Positions 1 through 8,701 of a stretch of 64,000 nt of DNA are shown here, piece after piece. The stretch spans positions 434,001 through 498,000 of the forward strand of contig NZ_FNFN01000001.1 in the NCBI RefSeq assembly GCF_900101045.1, in the 5' to 3' direction. Positions within the stretch are counted from its first letter, which is position 1, and every line of letters begins with the position of its first letter. Below the pieces are notes generated by a model. That model saw only the letters and a program-made list of their open reading frames with translations, had not been told where the DNA came from and made no database searches. Source of the DNA: Nocardioides sp. YR527 (lineage in GTDB: Bacteria > Actinomycetota > Actinomycetes > Propionibacteriales > Nocardioidaceae). The translations under genes were made by a program, and so were the position numbers.

Positions 1-936
1 CCGGCGGGGTCGACGTGGCGACGCGGAAGGCCGCTGGTGCTCATCGCGGTGCTGCTCGCGCTGGTGATCGCGCTGCACGAGCTGGTGCCGAACCGCTGGG
101 GCAACCTGGGTTCGCTGGTCGCGACGTTCCTGCCGTGGTTCGTCCTGGCGGTCCCGCTGCTGCTCCTCGGCGCGGCCCTACGTCGCTCGGCCCTCGCCGC
201 GCTGCTCGCGCTGGCCCCGCTCGCCGCCTGGGTGGGCGTGTTCGGCCCACAGCTGATGCCCGTCGAGGCGGCGGCGTACGACCTCACGGTCGTCCAGCAC
301 AACGTCGCCGATGACAACGACGATGTCGCGCGGACCGTCGAGCTCCTGCTGGCCGAGGATCCCGACATCGTGGCGCTCGAGGAGCTCACCTCCGAGAATC
401 TCCCGCAGTACGAAGCCGCGCTGGAGCCGACCTTCGAGCATCACACGACTCAGGGGACCGTCGGGCTCTGGTCGCGTCACCCGATCTCGGAGCGTACGCG
501 GGTCGACATCCGCCCCGCGGGCATCGACGCGTCCTGGGACCGGTGCCTGCGAGCCGTCGTCCAGACCCCGGAGGGCGAGGTGACGGTCTACGTGGCGCAC
601 CTTCCCTCCGTCCGGGTGGGCCCGCGTGGGCTCGCGGCCTACAGCCGCAACCGGAGCGCGGAGCTGCTGGGGGAGGCGATCGCCGCGGATCCGGCGCCGG
701 CGGTGGTGCTGGCCGGCGACCTCAACGGCAACCTCCTCGACCCCGGCCTCGCACCTCTGACCGAGGAGGTCTCGCGCGAGGAGCACGGGTTCCGGTTCAC
801 CTTCCCCTCCGCGCTCCCCGTCGTCCAGCTCGACCACGTGCTCGCACGCGGTGCCGAGGTGAGGGATCTGCGGGTGCTGCCGCGCTCCGGCAGCGACCAT
901 CTGCCGGTGGTGTCGCGCGTGTCGCTGGGTCAGTGA
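1..936 (+). CDS. Membrane-anchored endonuclease/exonuclease/phosphatase (EEP) family protein, 5' end probably missing
   Basis: A putative metal-dependent phosphohydrolase. The N-terminal third holds two to three hydrophobic segments. The soluble remainder carries the EEP landmarks in order: a QHNV strand, ALEEL with the metal-binding Glu, a GDLNGN loop and a final SDHLPV motif with the catalytic Asp-His pair. The first in-frame GTG is at 37, but the frame is open to the window edge and the upstream codons read like cytoplasmic residues before a membrane helix, so the true start may lie outside. The stop overlaps the end of the convergent SulP gene by 7 nt. The substrate cannot be inferred; EEP enzymes include nucleases, lipid phosphatases and sphingomyelinases. 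Confidence 0.8.
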   Translation, partial: PAGSTWRRGRPLVLIAVLLALVIALHELVPNRWGNLGSLVATFLPWFVLAVPLLLLGAALRRSALAALLALAPLAAWVGVFGPQLMPVEAAAYDLTVVQHNVADDNDDVARTVELLLAEDPDIVALEELTSENLPQYEAALEPTFEHHTTQGTVGLWSRHPISERTRVDIRPAGIDASWDRCLRAVVQTPEGEVTVYVAHLPSVRVGPRGLAAYSRNRSAELLGEAIAADPAPAVVLAGDLNGNLLDPGLAPLTEEVSREEHGFRFTFPSALPVVQLDHVLARGAEVRDLRVLPRSGSDHLPVVSRVSLGQ

Positions 937-2438
937 CCGCTGAGCTGACCGGTCAGCCGCTCGTGCCGGTCGGCGCTGGACCGGTTCAGGCCGACGATGC
1001 GTACGGACTTGTTCTTGGCCTCGTACTTGTGGGTGATCGCGTCGAGGGTCGCGACCGTGGAGGCGTCCCAGATGTGGGAGTCGGAGAGGTCGATGACGAT
1101 CTCGTCGGGGTCCTCGGCGTACTCGAACTGGGTGTAGAGGTCGTTGCTCGAGGCGAAGAAGAGCTCGCCGGCGACCCGGTAGACGGCCCGCACGCTCCCG
1201 TCGGCGTCCTCGACGAGCTCCCGGTGCGTCTGGGTCAGGTGCGCGACACGGCGCGCGAAGAGGGTCATCGCGACCAGGACCCCGACGATGACACCGATCG
1301 CGAGGTTGTGGGTCGCGACGGTGAACGCGACGGTCGTGAGCATCACCGCGGTCTCCGAGAGCGGCATCCGCCGCAGGGTGGCGGGCCGGATCGAGTGCCA
1401 GTCGAAGGCGCTGACCGAGACCATGATCATCACCGCGACCAGGGCGGCCATCGGGATCAGCGCCACGGTGTCGCCGAACCCGACGACCAGGACGAGCAGG
1501 AAGAGGCCGGCGAGGAAGGTGGACAGGCGCGTACGGGCGCCGGAGACCTTGACGTTGATCATCGTCTGACCGACGACCGCGCAGCCGCCCATGCCGCCGA
1601 AGAGGCCGGTGATCAGGTTCGCGAGGCCCTGAGCGCCGGCCTCGCGGGTCTTGTCGGAGTGGGTGTCGGTGATGTCGTCGACCAGCTTGGCGGTCATCAA
1701 CGACTCGAGCAGGCCGACCAGCGCCATCCCCAGTGCGTAGGGGGCGATGATCTGCAGCGTGTCGAGGGTGAGAGGTACGTCGGGGAGGAACCAGGTCGGC
1801 AGGCTGTCGGGCAGCTTGCCCTGGTCGCCGACGTTCGGCACGTCGACCGCGCCGATGACGGTGAAGGCGGTGAGCGCGACGATCGCGACCAGCGGCGCCG
1901 GGATCACCTTGTTGATCCGCGGGAAGCCCACGATGACGGCGATACCGACGGCGATCATCGGGTAGACGGCCCAGGGCACGTCGACCATGTGGACGATCTG
2001 TGCCTGGAGGACGAGGATCGCGAGCGCGTTCACGAAGCCGACCATCACCGAGCGCGGGAGGAAGCGCGTCAGCCGGGCCACCCCTGCCAGCGCCAGGGCG
2101 ACCTGGATCAGACCGCCCAGGAGCACCGTCGCGATCAGGTAGTCATAGCCGTGGTGCCGCATCACCGGCGCGATCACCAGCGCGACCGCGCCGGTGGCCG
2201 CCGAGATCATCGCCGGTCTCCCGCCCAGGAACGAGATCGCCACCGCCATCGTGAACGAGGCGAACAGCCCGACCCGCGGGTCGACCCCGGCGATGATCGA
2301 GAACGAGATCGCCTCGGGGATCAGCGCGAGCGCGACCACGAGACCCGCCAGCACCTCCGTACGCAGCAGCCGCGGTGAGCGCAGCGCGGCGAGCACGGTC
2401 GGCTCGGCCGGCCCGGAGGTGGCCAGGGGTGAAGGCAC
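930..2438 (-). CDS. SulP family inorganic anion transporter with C-terminal STAS domain
   Basis: A likely sulfate or bicarbonate transporter of the inner membrane. About 370 residues contain 10-12 hydrophobic helices and the family signature region near the N terminus (LVVALALIPEAISFSIIAGV). A cytoplasmic STAS domain of about 100 residues follows, with the IVIDLSDSHIWDAS strand-helix. The frame extends upstream to 2603, but that extension would cover the MerR dyad and the divergent merR start. I therefore prefer GTG at 2438, giving 502 aa, although no strong ribosome-binding site precedes it. The divergent MerR regulator is the obvious candidate controller. The exact anion is not known. Confidence 0.88.
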   Translation of the reverse strand: MPSPLATSGPAEPTVLAALRSPRLLRTEVLAGLVVALALIPEAISFSIIAGVDPRVGLFASFTMAVAISFLGGRPAMISAATGAVALVIAPVMRHHGYDYLIATVLLGGLIQVALALAGVARLTRFLPRSVMVGFVNALAILVLQAQIVHMVDVPWAVYPMIAVGIAVIVGFPRINKVIPAPLVAIVALTAFTVIGAVDVPNVGDQGKLPDSLPTWFLPDVPLTLDTLQIIAPYALGMALVGLLESLMTAKLVDDITDTHSDKTREAGAQGLANLITGLFGGMGGCAVVGQTMINVKVSGARTRLSTFLAGLFLLVLVVGFGDTVALIPMAALVAVMIMVSVSAFDWHSIRPATLRRMPLSETAVMLTTVAFTVATHNLAIGVIVGVLVAMTLFARRVAHLTQTHRELVEDADGSVRAVYRVAGELFFASSNDLYTQFEYAEDPDEIVIDLSDSHIWDASTVATLDAITHKYEAKNKSVRIVGLNRSSADRHERLTGQLSGH

Positions 2439-2492
2439 GGAAGTCGGTCCGATCGGTCGCGGCTGGCAGGATGAGCAGGACGAGAGAACGGT

Positions 2493-2513
2493 ACTCTCAC
2501 GTAACGTAAGGGT
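2493..2513. promoter_or_regulatory. 21-bp dyad between SulP and merR, candidate MerR operator
   Basis: ACTCTCACGT-A-ACGTAAGGGT has arms that match at 8 of 10 positions around a single central base, with a perfect ACGT-A-ACGT core. It lies between the two divergent starts, where a MerR protein normally sits between -35 and -10. I could not place the promoter hexamers convincingly. A second small repeat, GAGAG/CTCTC, flanks it at 2482-2498. Confidence 0.55.
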
Positions 2514-2544
2514 TGGCCTCGTCGACCGTGTGAGAAGGGACACC

Positions 2545-2946
2545 ATGACGCGCAGTGCTGCCCCCGAAAGGGCGATGCGGATCGGCGAGGTGGCGGCGCG
2601 CACCGAGCTGTCGCTGCGCAGCCTCCGGCACTGGGAGGAGGTCGGCCTGCTGAGTCCCTCGGGGCGCAGCGAGGGCGGCTTCCGGCTCTACACCGAGGAT
2701 GACGTCGACAAGATCCTGGTGATCCGCCGGATGAAGCCCCTCGGCTTCAGCCTCGAGGAGATGAAGGCGGTCATGGTCGACATCGAGATCCTGCGTGGGT
2801 CCGCGCCCGACCCTGCCGACGCCACCGCGGCTCGCGAGCGCCTCGCCGCGGTCCGGGCAGAGGCCGGCGTACGCCGCGAGAAGCTGGAACGACAGCTGGG
2901 GATGGCGGACGAGTTCATCGCGATTCTCAGGCGCGAGCTGCACTGA
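2545..2946 (+). CDS. MerR family transcriptional regulator
   Basis: A 133-aa DNA-binding regulator. Residues 11-80 form the winged helix-turn-helix: MRIGEVAARTELSLRSLRHW is followed by the MerR wing and a GFRLYTEDDVDKI segment. The last 50 residues form a dimerisation coiled coil. No cysteine cluster is seen, so this is not an obvious metal sensor. ATG at 2545 is preceded by a good ribosome-binding site (GAGAAGGGA). It is divergent from the SulP transporter across a dyad, so autoregulation plus control of the transporter is likely (inference). Confidence 0.9.
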   Translation: MTRSAAPERAMRIGEVAARTELSLRSLRHWEEVGLLSPSGRSEGGFRLYTEDDVDKILVIRRMKPLGFSLEEMKAVMVDIEILRGSAPDPADATAARERLAAVRAEAGVRREKLERQLGMADEFIAILRRELH

Positions 2947-3014
2947 CGTTCCGGAGGGTGGTCCGCCCCGCCGTGTCGTACCTCTGAACGCCTCCGGAGT
3001 GACCGCCGACCGTC

Positions 3015-3020
3015 TAGGGT
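3015..3020 (+). promoter_or_regulatory. -10 hexamer TAGGGT of leaderless pafA
   Basis: TAGGGT ends 7 nt before the pafA ATG and no Shine-Dalgarno sequence is present. Transcription would begin at or next to the start codon. Confidence 0.6.
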
Positions 3021-3027
3021 TTCAAGT

Positions 3028-4389
3028 ATGGACAGGCGCATCTTCGGCATCGAGAACGAGTACGGCGTGACCTGCACGTTCCGCGGCCAGCGGCGGCTGA
3101 GCCCGGACGAGGTGGCCCGCTATCTCTTCCGCAAGGTGGTGAGCTGGGGCCGCAGCTCGAACGTGTTCCTCCGCAACGGCGCGAGGCTCTACCTCGACGT
3201 CGGCTCCCACCCCGAGTACGCCACGCCCGAGTGTGACGACGTCATCTCGGTCGTCACCCACGACAAGGCGGGGGAGCGGATCCTGGAGGGGCTGCTCCTC
3301 GACGCCGAGCAGCGGCTGCACGACGAGGGCATCGCCGGCGACATCTACCTGTTCAAGAACAACACCGACTCGGCCGGCAACTCCTACGGCTGCCACGAGA
3401 ACTACATGGTCAGCCGCGCCGGGGAGTTCTCCAAGCTCGCCGACGTGCTCATCCCGTTCCTGGTCACCCGTCAGCTCATCGTCGGCGCCGGCAAGGTCAC
3501 CCACACCCCGCGGGGTGCCGGGTTCGCGGTCTCTCAGCGTGCCGAGCACATCTGGGAGGGCGTGTCCTCGGCGACGACACGGTCCCGGCCGATCATCAAC
3601 ACCCGCGACGAGCCGCACGCGGACGCCGAGAAGTACCGGCGGCTCCACGTCATCGTCGGTGACTCGAACATGTCCGAGACCACCACGATGCTCAAGATCG
3701 CGAGCTGCCACCTGGTGCTGCGGATGATCGAGGAGGGCGTCGTCCTGCGGGACATGACGATGGAGAACCCGATCCGCGCCATCCGCGAGATCGCCCACGA
3801 CCTCACCGGCCGCCGCAAGGTGCGGCTGGCCAACGGCCGTGAGGCCAGCGCGCTGGACATCCAGAACGAATACCTGTCCAAGGCCCGCGAGTTCGTCGAC
3901 CGCCGCGAGATCACCGACCCGACCATGATCGCCGCCCTCGACCTGTGGGAGCGCGGTCTGAAGGCGATCGAGTCCGACGATCTCTCCCTGGTCGACCGCG
4001 AGATCGACTGGGTGATCAAGTGGAAGCTGATCGACCGCTACCGCGCCAAGCACGGCCTTCCGCTGGGCCACGCCCGCGTCGCCCAGCTCGACCTCGCCTA
4101 CCACGACATCCACCGCAACCGCGGCCTCTACTACCTGCTGGAGAAGAAGGGCGCGGTCAAGCGGGCGACCACCGACCTGAAGATCTTCGAGGCCAAGTCG
4201 GTGCCGCCGCAGACCACCCGCGCCCGGCTCCGTGGCGAGTTCATCAAGAAGGCGCAGGAGCGCCGCCGTGACTTCACCGTCGACTGGGTCCACCTCAAGC
4301 TCAACGACCAGGCCCAGCGCACCGTGCTGTGCAAGGACCCGCTCAAGGCGTACGACGAGCGCGTCCAGCGGCTCATCGACGGCATGTGA
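3028..4389 (+). CDS. pafA: Pup-protein ligase PafA
   Basis: Attaches the prokaryotic ubiquitin-like protein Pup, through its C-terminal glutamate, to lysines of proteins destined for the mycobacterial-type proteasome, using ATP. The 453-aa length and start ([16 protein letters not shown]) match the family closely. IENEYG carries the Mg-ATP-binding glutamates and the glutamine-synthetase-like fold continues through [10 protein letters not shown] and [16 protein letters not shown]. It begins the conserved pafA-(FKBP)-pafBC-tatAC order. Pup, the proteasome subunits, Dop and Mpa are not in this window; the upstream genes are transporters instead. Very secure call. Confidence 0.97.
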   Translation: MDRRIFGIENEYGVTCTFRGQRRLSPDEVARYLFRKVVSWGRSSNVFLRNGARLYLDVGSHPEYATPECDDVISVVTHDKAGERILEGLLLDAEQRLHDEGIAGDIYLFKNNTDSAGNSYGCHENYMVSRAGEFSKLADVLIPFLVTRQLIVGAGKVTHTPRGAGFAVSQRAEHIWEGVSSATTRSRPIINTRDEPHADAEKYRRLHVIVGDSNMSETTTMLKIASCHLVLRMIEEGVVLRDMTMENPIRAIREIAHDLTGRRKVRLANGREASALDIQNEYLSKAREFVDRREITDPTMIAALDLWERGLKAIESDDLSLVDREIDWVIKWKLIDRYRAKHGLPLGHARVAQLDLAYHDIHRNRGLYYLLEKKGAVKRATTDLKIFEAKSVPPQTTRARLRGEFIKKAQERRRDFTVDWVHLKLNDQAQRTVLCKDPLKAYDERVQRLIDGM

Positions 4390-4489
4390 CAACCCCTGCC
4401 GGGGTGGCTTCGCTGCGGGGTAACCACCGGGCGGATATGGTGTGCTCCGCTGTCGTCTCTCTCTATTTCACGTCACGAAGGTTTGCACT

Positions 4490-5470
4490 GTGCCCACTGC
4501 TCCTCGGCCTCGACTGCGCCACGCGCTGAGCGCGCTGGCCGTCACCCTGCTCATCCCGGCTCTGGTCGCCTGCGGCGGCGAGGAGAAGACGGGGTACGGC
4601 GACGAGACCGTCTCCGGCTTCGACGGCGTCACGGTCTCGGCTGCGGTCGACAAGGCGCCCACGCTGAAGTGGGAGTCCGCGATCGCCTACCCCAAGGACC
4701 CCAAGGTCAAGACGCTGACCGAGGGCGAGGGTGAGGAGATCCCGGAGGGTCGCGGCGTGTTCGCCAAGATCTACATCGGCAACGCCACCACCCTGGACAA
4801 GGACTGGGCCTACGAGAGCCAGGCCGCCGAGGGTGAGGAGCTCCCGGCGGACAAGCCGTGGAGCACCATCTTGAAGGGCGCCAAGGTCGGCGACCGGATC
4901 GAGGCCATCGTCGGCTCGGCCGACCTGCTCGGCGAGGGCGGCAACCCGCAGATGGGCATCGGCAACCACGACACGCTGCTCGTCGTCGTCGACGTGGTCA
5001 AGCCCGCCGCCGACAAGACGCCGAAGGACGTCGACGCCTCCGAGCTTCCGAAGGTCGTCGAGAAGAACGGCAAGCCGACCGGCTTCGACTTCACCGGCAT
5101 CCCGAAGCCGAAGGCCGACGACGGGCTCAAGCGAGTCATCGTCACCGAGGGCGACGGCGAGGAGATCACCACCGACCAGACGGTCACCGCCAACTACCTC
5201 GGTATGACCTACGGCGCCAAGAAGCCCTTCGACGAGAGCTTCAGCAAGGAGGCCGTCCCGTTCGCCCTCAACCAGGTGGTCGCCGGCTGGACCAACGGCC
5301 TGGAGGGCGTCAAGGTCGGCAGCCGTGTTCTGCTGCAGATCCCGCCGGAGCTGGGCTACGGTGCTGAGGAGAAGCCGGGCCAGGGCGGCACGCCGGGGAT
5401 CCCGGCCAACAGCACGCTCTACTTCGTCATCGACGTCGTCAAGGCCGAAGCCACCTCGGCGACGCCGTAG
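4490..5470 (+). CDS. Lipoprotein with two FKBP-type peptidyl-prolyl isomerase domains
   Basis: An exported prolyl isomerase or chaperone anchored outside the membrane. GTG at 4490 gives 326 aa with a short lipoprotein signal ending at a lipobox (ALVAC-GGE, Cys about residue 28). Two FKBP units follow. The first (about 55-185) is degenerate. The second (about 200-320) has the canonical YLGMTYGAKKPFDESF, VVAGWTNGLEGVKVGSRVLLQIPPELGYG and FVIDVV segments. GAAGG upstream serves as ribosome-binding site. Its position between pafA and pafB is, from memory, also found in streptomycetes. A link to the proteasome is not shown by the sequence. Confidence 0.9.
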   Translation: MPTAPRPRLRHALSALAVTLLIPALVACGGEEKTGYGDETVSGFDGVTVSAAVDKAPTLKWESAIAYPKDPKVKTLTEGEGEEIPEGRGVFAKIYIGNATTLDKDWAYESQAAEGEELPADKPWSTILKGAKVGDRIEAIVGSADLLGEGGNPQMGIGNHDTLLVVVDVVKPAADKTPKDVDASELPKVVEKNGKPTGFDFTGIPKPKADDGLKRVIVTEGDGEEITTDQTVTANYLGMTYGAKKPFDESFSKEAVPFALNQVVAGWTNGLEGVKVGSRVLLQIPPELGYGAEEKPGQGGTPGIPANSTLYFVIDVVKAEATSATP

Positions 5471-5497
5471 CAGAGTCTCTAGGGGGAGAAACACACC

Positions 5498-6481
5498 GTG
5501 GCGGCGGGTAAGACCGAGCGGTTGATGAACCTGCTCATCATGCTGCTCGTGCAGCGTGACAACGTGTCGAAGGAGCGGATCCGCGAGGTCCTCTACCCGT
5601 CGTCCCACGGTGAGGCGTTCGAGAAGATGTTCGAGCGCGACAAGGAAGAGCTGCGCAGCCTCGGGGTGCCGATCGAGACCGGCGTGATCGACTCCTTCTT
5701 CGAGGACGAGATCGGCTACCGGGTCAGCCCCGAGCAGTTCGCGCTGCCGCCGATCACCCTCGAGGCCGACGAGCTCGCGGTCGTCGCCCTGGCCACCAAG
5801 GTCTGGGAGAACGCCTCGATGGCGGAGGCGACCACGGAGGCCGTACGCAAGCTCAACGCCGCCGGGCTCGAGACCGACGTCTCGGCGCTGGAGATCGTCC
5901 AGCCGCGGTTGGCCGCGGAGGAGGGCTCCTTCGACGTCTTCGTGGCCGCGACCCAGGACCGGCAGGTCGTCGAGTTCGACTACCGCGGGTCGCGGGCGGC
6001 CGAGCCGTCCCATCGGCGGCTGCAGCCGTGGGGCGTGGTGCGCTACTCGGGCCGTTGGTACGCCGTCGGCCACGACGTCGACCGCGACGACACCCGAATC
6101 TTCCGGCTCTCCCGCGTCCTGGGGGAGGCTCGGGCGGTCGGCGAGTTCGATGCCTTCGAGGTCCCGGCCGAGGTGGACGTACGCGATATCGCACGAACCC
6201 TGGCACCGGCGCCGCCCACGGGGAAGGCCGTCCTGCTGCTGCGGCAGGGGAGCGGCTACACGCTGCGAAGGGCCGCCGACTCCACCGAGCCCGGGGTGAC
6301 CGGTCCCGATGGCCGTGACGACTGGGACCGGGTGGTGCTGACCCGGGTGCCCGCCGACCTGGTCGGGGCGGTGCTGGGGCACGGCCCCGACGCCTACGTC
6401 GAGGAGCCCGAGGACCTGCGCCGCGAGGTCGGGGCCCGACTCGAGCGGCTGGTCGCGCGCCTGGACGGAGCCGGCCGATGA
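5498..6481 (+). CDS. pafB: WYL-domain transcriptional regulator PafB
   Basis: One half of the PafBC activator, which in mycobacteria drives the LexA/RecA-independent DNA damage response. The 327-aa protein has an N-terminal winged helix (MNLLIMLLVQRDNVSKERIREVLYP), a central linker and a WYL domain around residues 145-230 with HRRLQPWGVVRYSGRWYAVG. GTG at 5498 follows a clear AGGGGGAGA ribosome-binding site. Its stop overlaps the pafC start by 4 nt (ATGA), so the two are translationally coupled. Despite the name, no enzymatic role in pupylation is expected. Confidence 0.94.
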   Translation: MAAGKTERLMNLLIMLLVQRDNVSKERIREVLYPSSHGEAFEKMFERDKEELRSLGVPIETGVIDSFFEDEIGYRVSPEQFALPPITLEADELAVVALATKVWENASMAEATTEAVRKLNAAGLETDVSALEIVQPRLAAEEGSFDVFVAATQDRQVVEFDYRGSRAAEPSHRRLQPWGVVRYSGRWYAVGHDVDRDDTRIFRLSRVLGEARAVGEFDAFEVPAEVDVRDIARTLAPAPPTGKAVLLLRQGSGYTLRRAADSTEPGVTGPDGRDDWDRVVLTRVPADLVGAVLGHGPDAYVEEPEDLRREVGARLERLVARLDGAGR

Positions 6482-7497
6482 GCGCCGCCGGAGCGAACGC
6501 GACGGGTGCCAAGGGGCAGGTGGGACGGCTGCTGACGCTGGTGCCCTACCTCTACTCCCAGATCGAGGACGTACGCCTCGACAAGGCCGCCGCTGACCTC
6601 GGCGTCGAGGAGAAGCAGCTGGTCAAGGACCTGCAGGTGCTCTTCATGTGCGGCCTGCCCGGCGGCTATCCCGATGACCTGATCGACGTCGACATCGACG
6701 CCTTGACGGAGCCCGACGGCGACCGGGTCATCCGGATCTCCAACGCCGACTACCTCGACCGCCAGCTGCGGCTCACCCCGATCGAGGCCACCGCCGTGAT
6801 CGTCGCGCTGCGTGCGCTGCGGGGCGGAGCGGTGAGCGTGGAGACCAAGGAGGTCGTCGACCGGACCCTGGCCAAGCTCGAGCAGGCCGCCGCCGAGGGG
6901 GCTGCGGGCAGCGTAGACCCCGGCGAGGAGCCGGTCGACACCTCGCTCGTCCAGATCCATGCCGCGATCGCGACCGCGATCGACCAGGGCCGCCAGGTAC
7001 GCATCGACTACTGGGTCCCGGCGCGCGACGAGGAGTCGTCCCGCGTCATCGACCCCCGCGCCCTGGTCTCGATCCGTGACATCGAGTACCTCGACGCCTG
7101 GTGCCACACCGCCGAGGCGCCGCGCAGCTTCCGTCTCGACCGGATCAGGGGCGCCGAGGTGCTCGACACCCCGATCGTGGCCGCTCCGGAGACGGGTGAA
7201 GGGGCGGGCCTCGACGACGAGAGCGGGTCGGTGCTGCGTACGGACTCGGGCACGGTGGTCCGGGTGCGACTGTCTCCGGAGGCTCGCTGGGTCGGTGAGT
7301 ACTATGCGGTGCTCGACCCGGTGGAGCTGCCGGGCGGCGGGCTCGAGGTGGGGCTGCGGGTCTACGACGAGCGCTGGCTCACCCGGCTGCTGCTTCGACT
7401 GGCCCCCTATGCTGAGGTCCTCGACGAGCAATCGTTCACCGAATCGTTTGCCGCGACTGCACGACAGGCTCTCGGCCTGTACCGTTCGGACGCGTAG
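6478..7497 (+). CDS. pafC: WYL-domain transcriptional regulator PafC
   Basis: The second half of the PafBC heteromeric activator, 339 aa. A helix-turn-helix occupies the first 60 residues (RLLTLVPYLYSQIEDVRLDK). A WYL domain lies at about 155-235, with IDYWVPARDE and a degenerate WYL core (YLDAWCHTAEAPRSFRLDRI). A C-terminal WCX region ends with RLAPYAEVLD. The start overlaps the pafB stop (ATGA). WYL domains are thought to sense a nucleic-acid ligand. The order pafB-pafC-tatA-tatC is conserved in actinobacteria. Confidence 0.94.
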   Translation: MSAAGANATGAKGQVGRLLTLVPYLYSQIEDVRLDKAAADLGVEEKQLVKDLQVLFMCGLPGGYPDDLIDVDIDALTEPDGDRVIRISNADYLDRQLRLTPIEATAVIVALRALRGGAVSVETKEVVDRTLAKLEQAAAEGAAGSVDPGEEPVDTSLVQIHAAIATAIDQGRQVRIDYWVPARDEESSRVIDPRALVSIRDIEYLDAWCHTAEAPRSFRLDRIRGAEVLDTPIVAAPETGEGAGLDDESGSVLRTDSGTVVRVRLSPEARWVGEYYAVLDPVELPGGGLEVGLRVYDERWLTRLLLRLAPYAEVLDEQSFTESFAATARQALGLYRSDA

Positions 7498-7536
7498 ACT
7501 TCTGACGTTCCCCCTAAGACGTAGATGAGGTAGTTC

Positions 7537-7830
7537 ATGTTCACTCCATTGATCGGTATGCCGCAGGGAGCCGAGTGGCTCATCATCTTGGCGATCGTGA
7601 TCCTCGTCTTCGGTGCCGCCAAGCTTCCTGAGCTCGCCCGCGGCACCGGCCAGGCGCTGCGCATCTTCAAGACCGAGACCAAGGGCCTTCGCGACGAGGA
7701 CGAGAAGGAGAAGGGCGAGAAGGCCGAGAAGCCGGCCGAGCTGACCGCCTCCGAGCAGGAGCGGATCGCCGAGCTCGAGCGTCGTGAGGCCGAGATCAAG
7801 GCCGAGCGCGAGCGCCTCTCCGGCAACTGA
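7537..7830 (+). CDS. tatA: Sec-independent protein translocase subunit TatA
   Basis: Pore-forming subunit of the twin-arginine translocase. The 97-aa protein has the diagnostic layout: a single N-terminal membrane helix (about 12-30, EWLIILAIVILVFGAAKLPEL), the FGxxKLPEL hinge, an amphipathic helix and a highly charged Lys/Glu-rich tail. GAGG at 7527-7530 sits 6 nt before ATG 7537; ATG 7558 is a less likely alternative. It is followed 8 nt later by tatC. A Tat substrate, the molybdenum hydroxylase near 52 kb, is present in the same window. Confidence 0.95.
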   Translation: MFTPLIGMPQGAEWLIILAIVILVFGAAKLPELARGTGQALRIFKTETKGLRDEDEKEKGEKAEKPAELTASEQERIAELERREAEIKAERERLSGN

Positions 7831-7838
7831 GGTCGACC

Positions 7839-8684
7839 TTGTCCATCGCCGGTGTTGTCGCGATTCTTCGCGGCACCCCCAAGCACGCCATCGGCGACGA
7901 CGGCCGGATGGCTCTCTCCGACCACCTGCGCGAGCTCCGCGGGCGGGTGATCAAGGCAACCCTGGCCCTGGTCGTCGGGTTCGTCGTCGCGCTGTTCTTC
8001 TTCGAGCAGCTCTTCGATCTGGTCATGGACCCCTACCTCAAGGCCGTCAAGATGATGGACCGAGAGGGCGGCGCTGCCTCACTGAGCTCGGTCAACGGCG
8101 CCGCGGGCGGCTTCATGCTCTACCTGAAGCTGTGCGGCCTGGCCGCGCTCATCGGCACCGCGCCGATCTGGCTCTACCAGATCTGGGCGTTCCTGATGCC
8201 GGGCCTGCACGCCCACGAGAAGAAGATGTCGAGGGTCTTCGTGGCCGTCGCCGGTCCGCTCTTCCTCGCCGGTGTCGTGCTGGGCTACGTCACCATGCCC
8301 AAGGGCCTGGAGATCCTGTTCGCCTTCGTCCCCGACGGCCTGACCAACATCGTCGAGTTCAGCGAATACCTCAGCTTCCTGAGCCGTACGCTGCTCGTCT
8401 TCGGCATCGCCTTCGAGATCCCGGTCTTCGTGATCCTGCTCAACCGGATCGGGGTCCTGCCCGGTGCTGCCCTGGGCAAGTACCGCGCCTGGATCATCGT
8501 CGGCTCCTTCGTCTTCGCCGCCGTCGCGACCCCGTCGGGTGACCCGTTCACGATGACGATCATGGCCGGCCCTATGGTCGTCCTCTTCGGGATCTCCGAG
8601 GTCATCGCCCGGGCCCACGACAGACGGAAGGCCAGCAAGCGCAAGGACATGATCGGGGATCCTGACGTCCCGTCGGTGATCTGA
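7839..8684 (+). CDS. tatC: Sec-independent protein translocase subunit TatC
   Basis: Receptor subunit that recognises the twin-arginine signal. The 281-aa protein has about six membrane helices. It carries the family cytoplasmic signature at residues 25-35 (LSDHLRELRGRV) and the conserved first periplasmic loop, with GGFMLYLKLCGLAALIGTAPIWLYQIW following. A TTG start at 7839 is supported by GAGG 6 nt upstream and by coupling to tatA. It ends in a basic, non-conserved tail. No tatB is visible here. Confidence 0.95.
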   Translation: MSIAGVVAILRGTPKHAIGDDGRMALSDHLRELRGRVIKATLALVVGFVVALFFFEQLFDLVMDPYLKAVKMMDREGGAASLSSVNGAAGGFMLYLKLCGLAALIGTAPIWLYQIWAFLMPGLHAHEKKMSRVFVAVAGPLFLAGVVLGYVTMPKGLEILFAFVPDGLTNIVEFSEYLSFLSRTLLVFGIAFEIPVFVILLNRIGVLPGAALGKYRAWIIVGSFVFAAVATPSGDPFTMTIMAGPMVVLFGISEVIARAHDRRKASKRKDMIGDPDVPSVI

Positions 8685-8688
8685 CCAC

Positions 8689-8694
8689 TAGTGT
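8689..8694 (+). promoter_or_regulatory. -10 hexamer TAGTGT of leaderless lipid kinase gene
   Basis: TAGTGT lies 7 nt before GTG 8702. It falls just after the tatC stop and no Shine-Dalgarno sequence is present. Confidence 0.55.
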
Positions 8695-8701
8695 TCACCG
8701 G

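Noticed and set aside
945..956. Perfect palindrome CTGACCGGTCAG as terminator between the convergent EEP and SulP genes
   Set aside because: It lies within the SulP coding end, has only 6-bp arms with no loop and no T-tract. It is a possible but unsupported terminator.
543..2378. 611-codon plus-strand frame across the EEP and SulP genes
   Set aside because: It is a composition artefact: Arg/Asp/Gly-rich, spanning two real genes in other frames.
4463..6382. 639-codon open frame on the minus strand across the FKBP and pafB genes
   Set aside because: It is antisense to two well-supported genes. High GC keeps such frames open, and the translation is low-complexity with no family signature.
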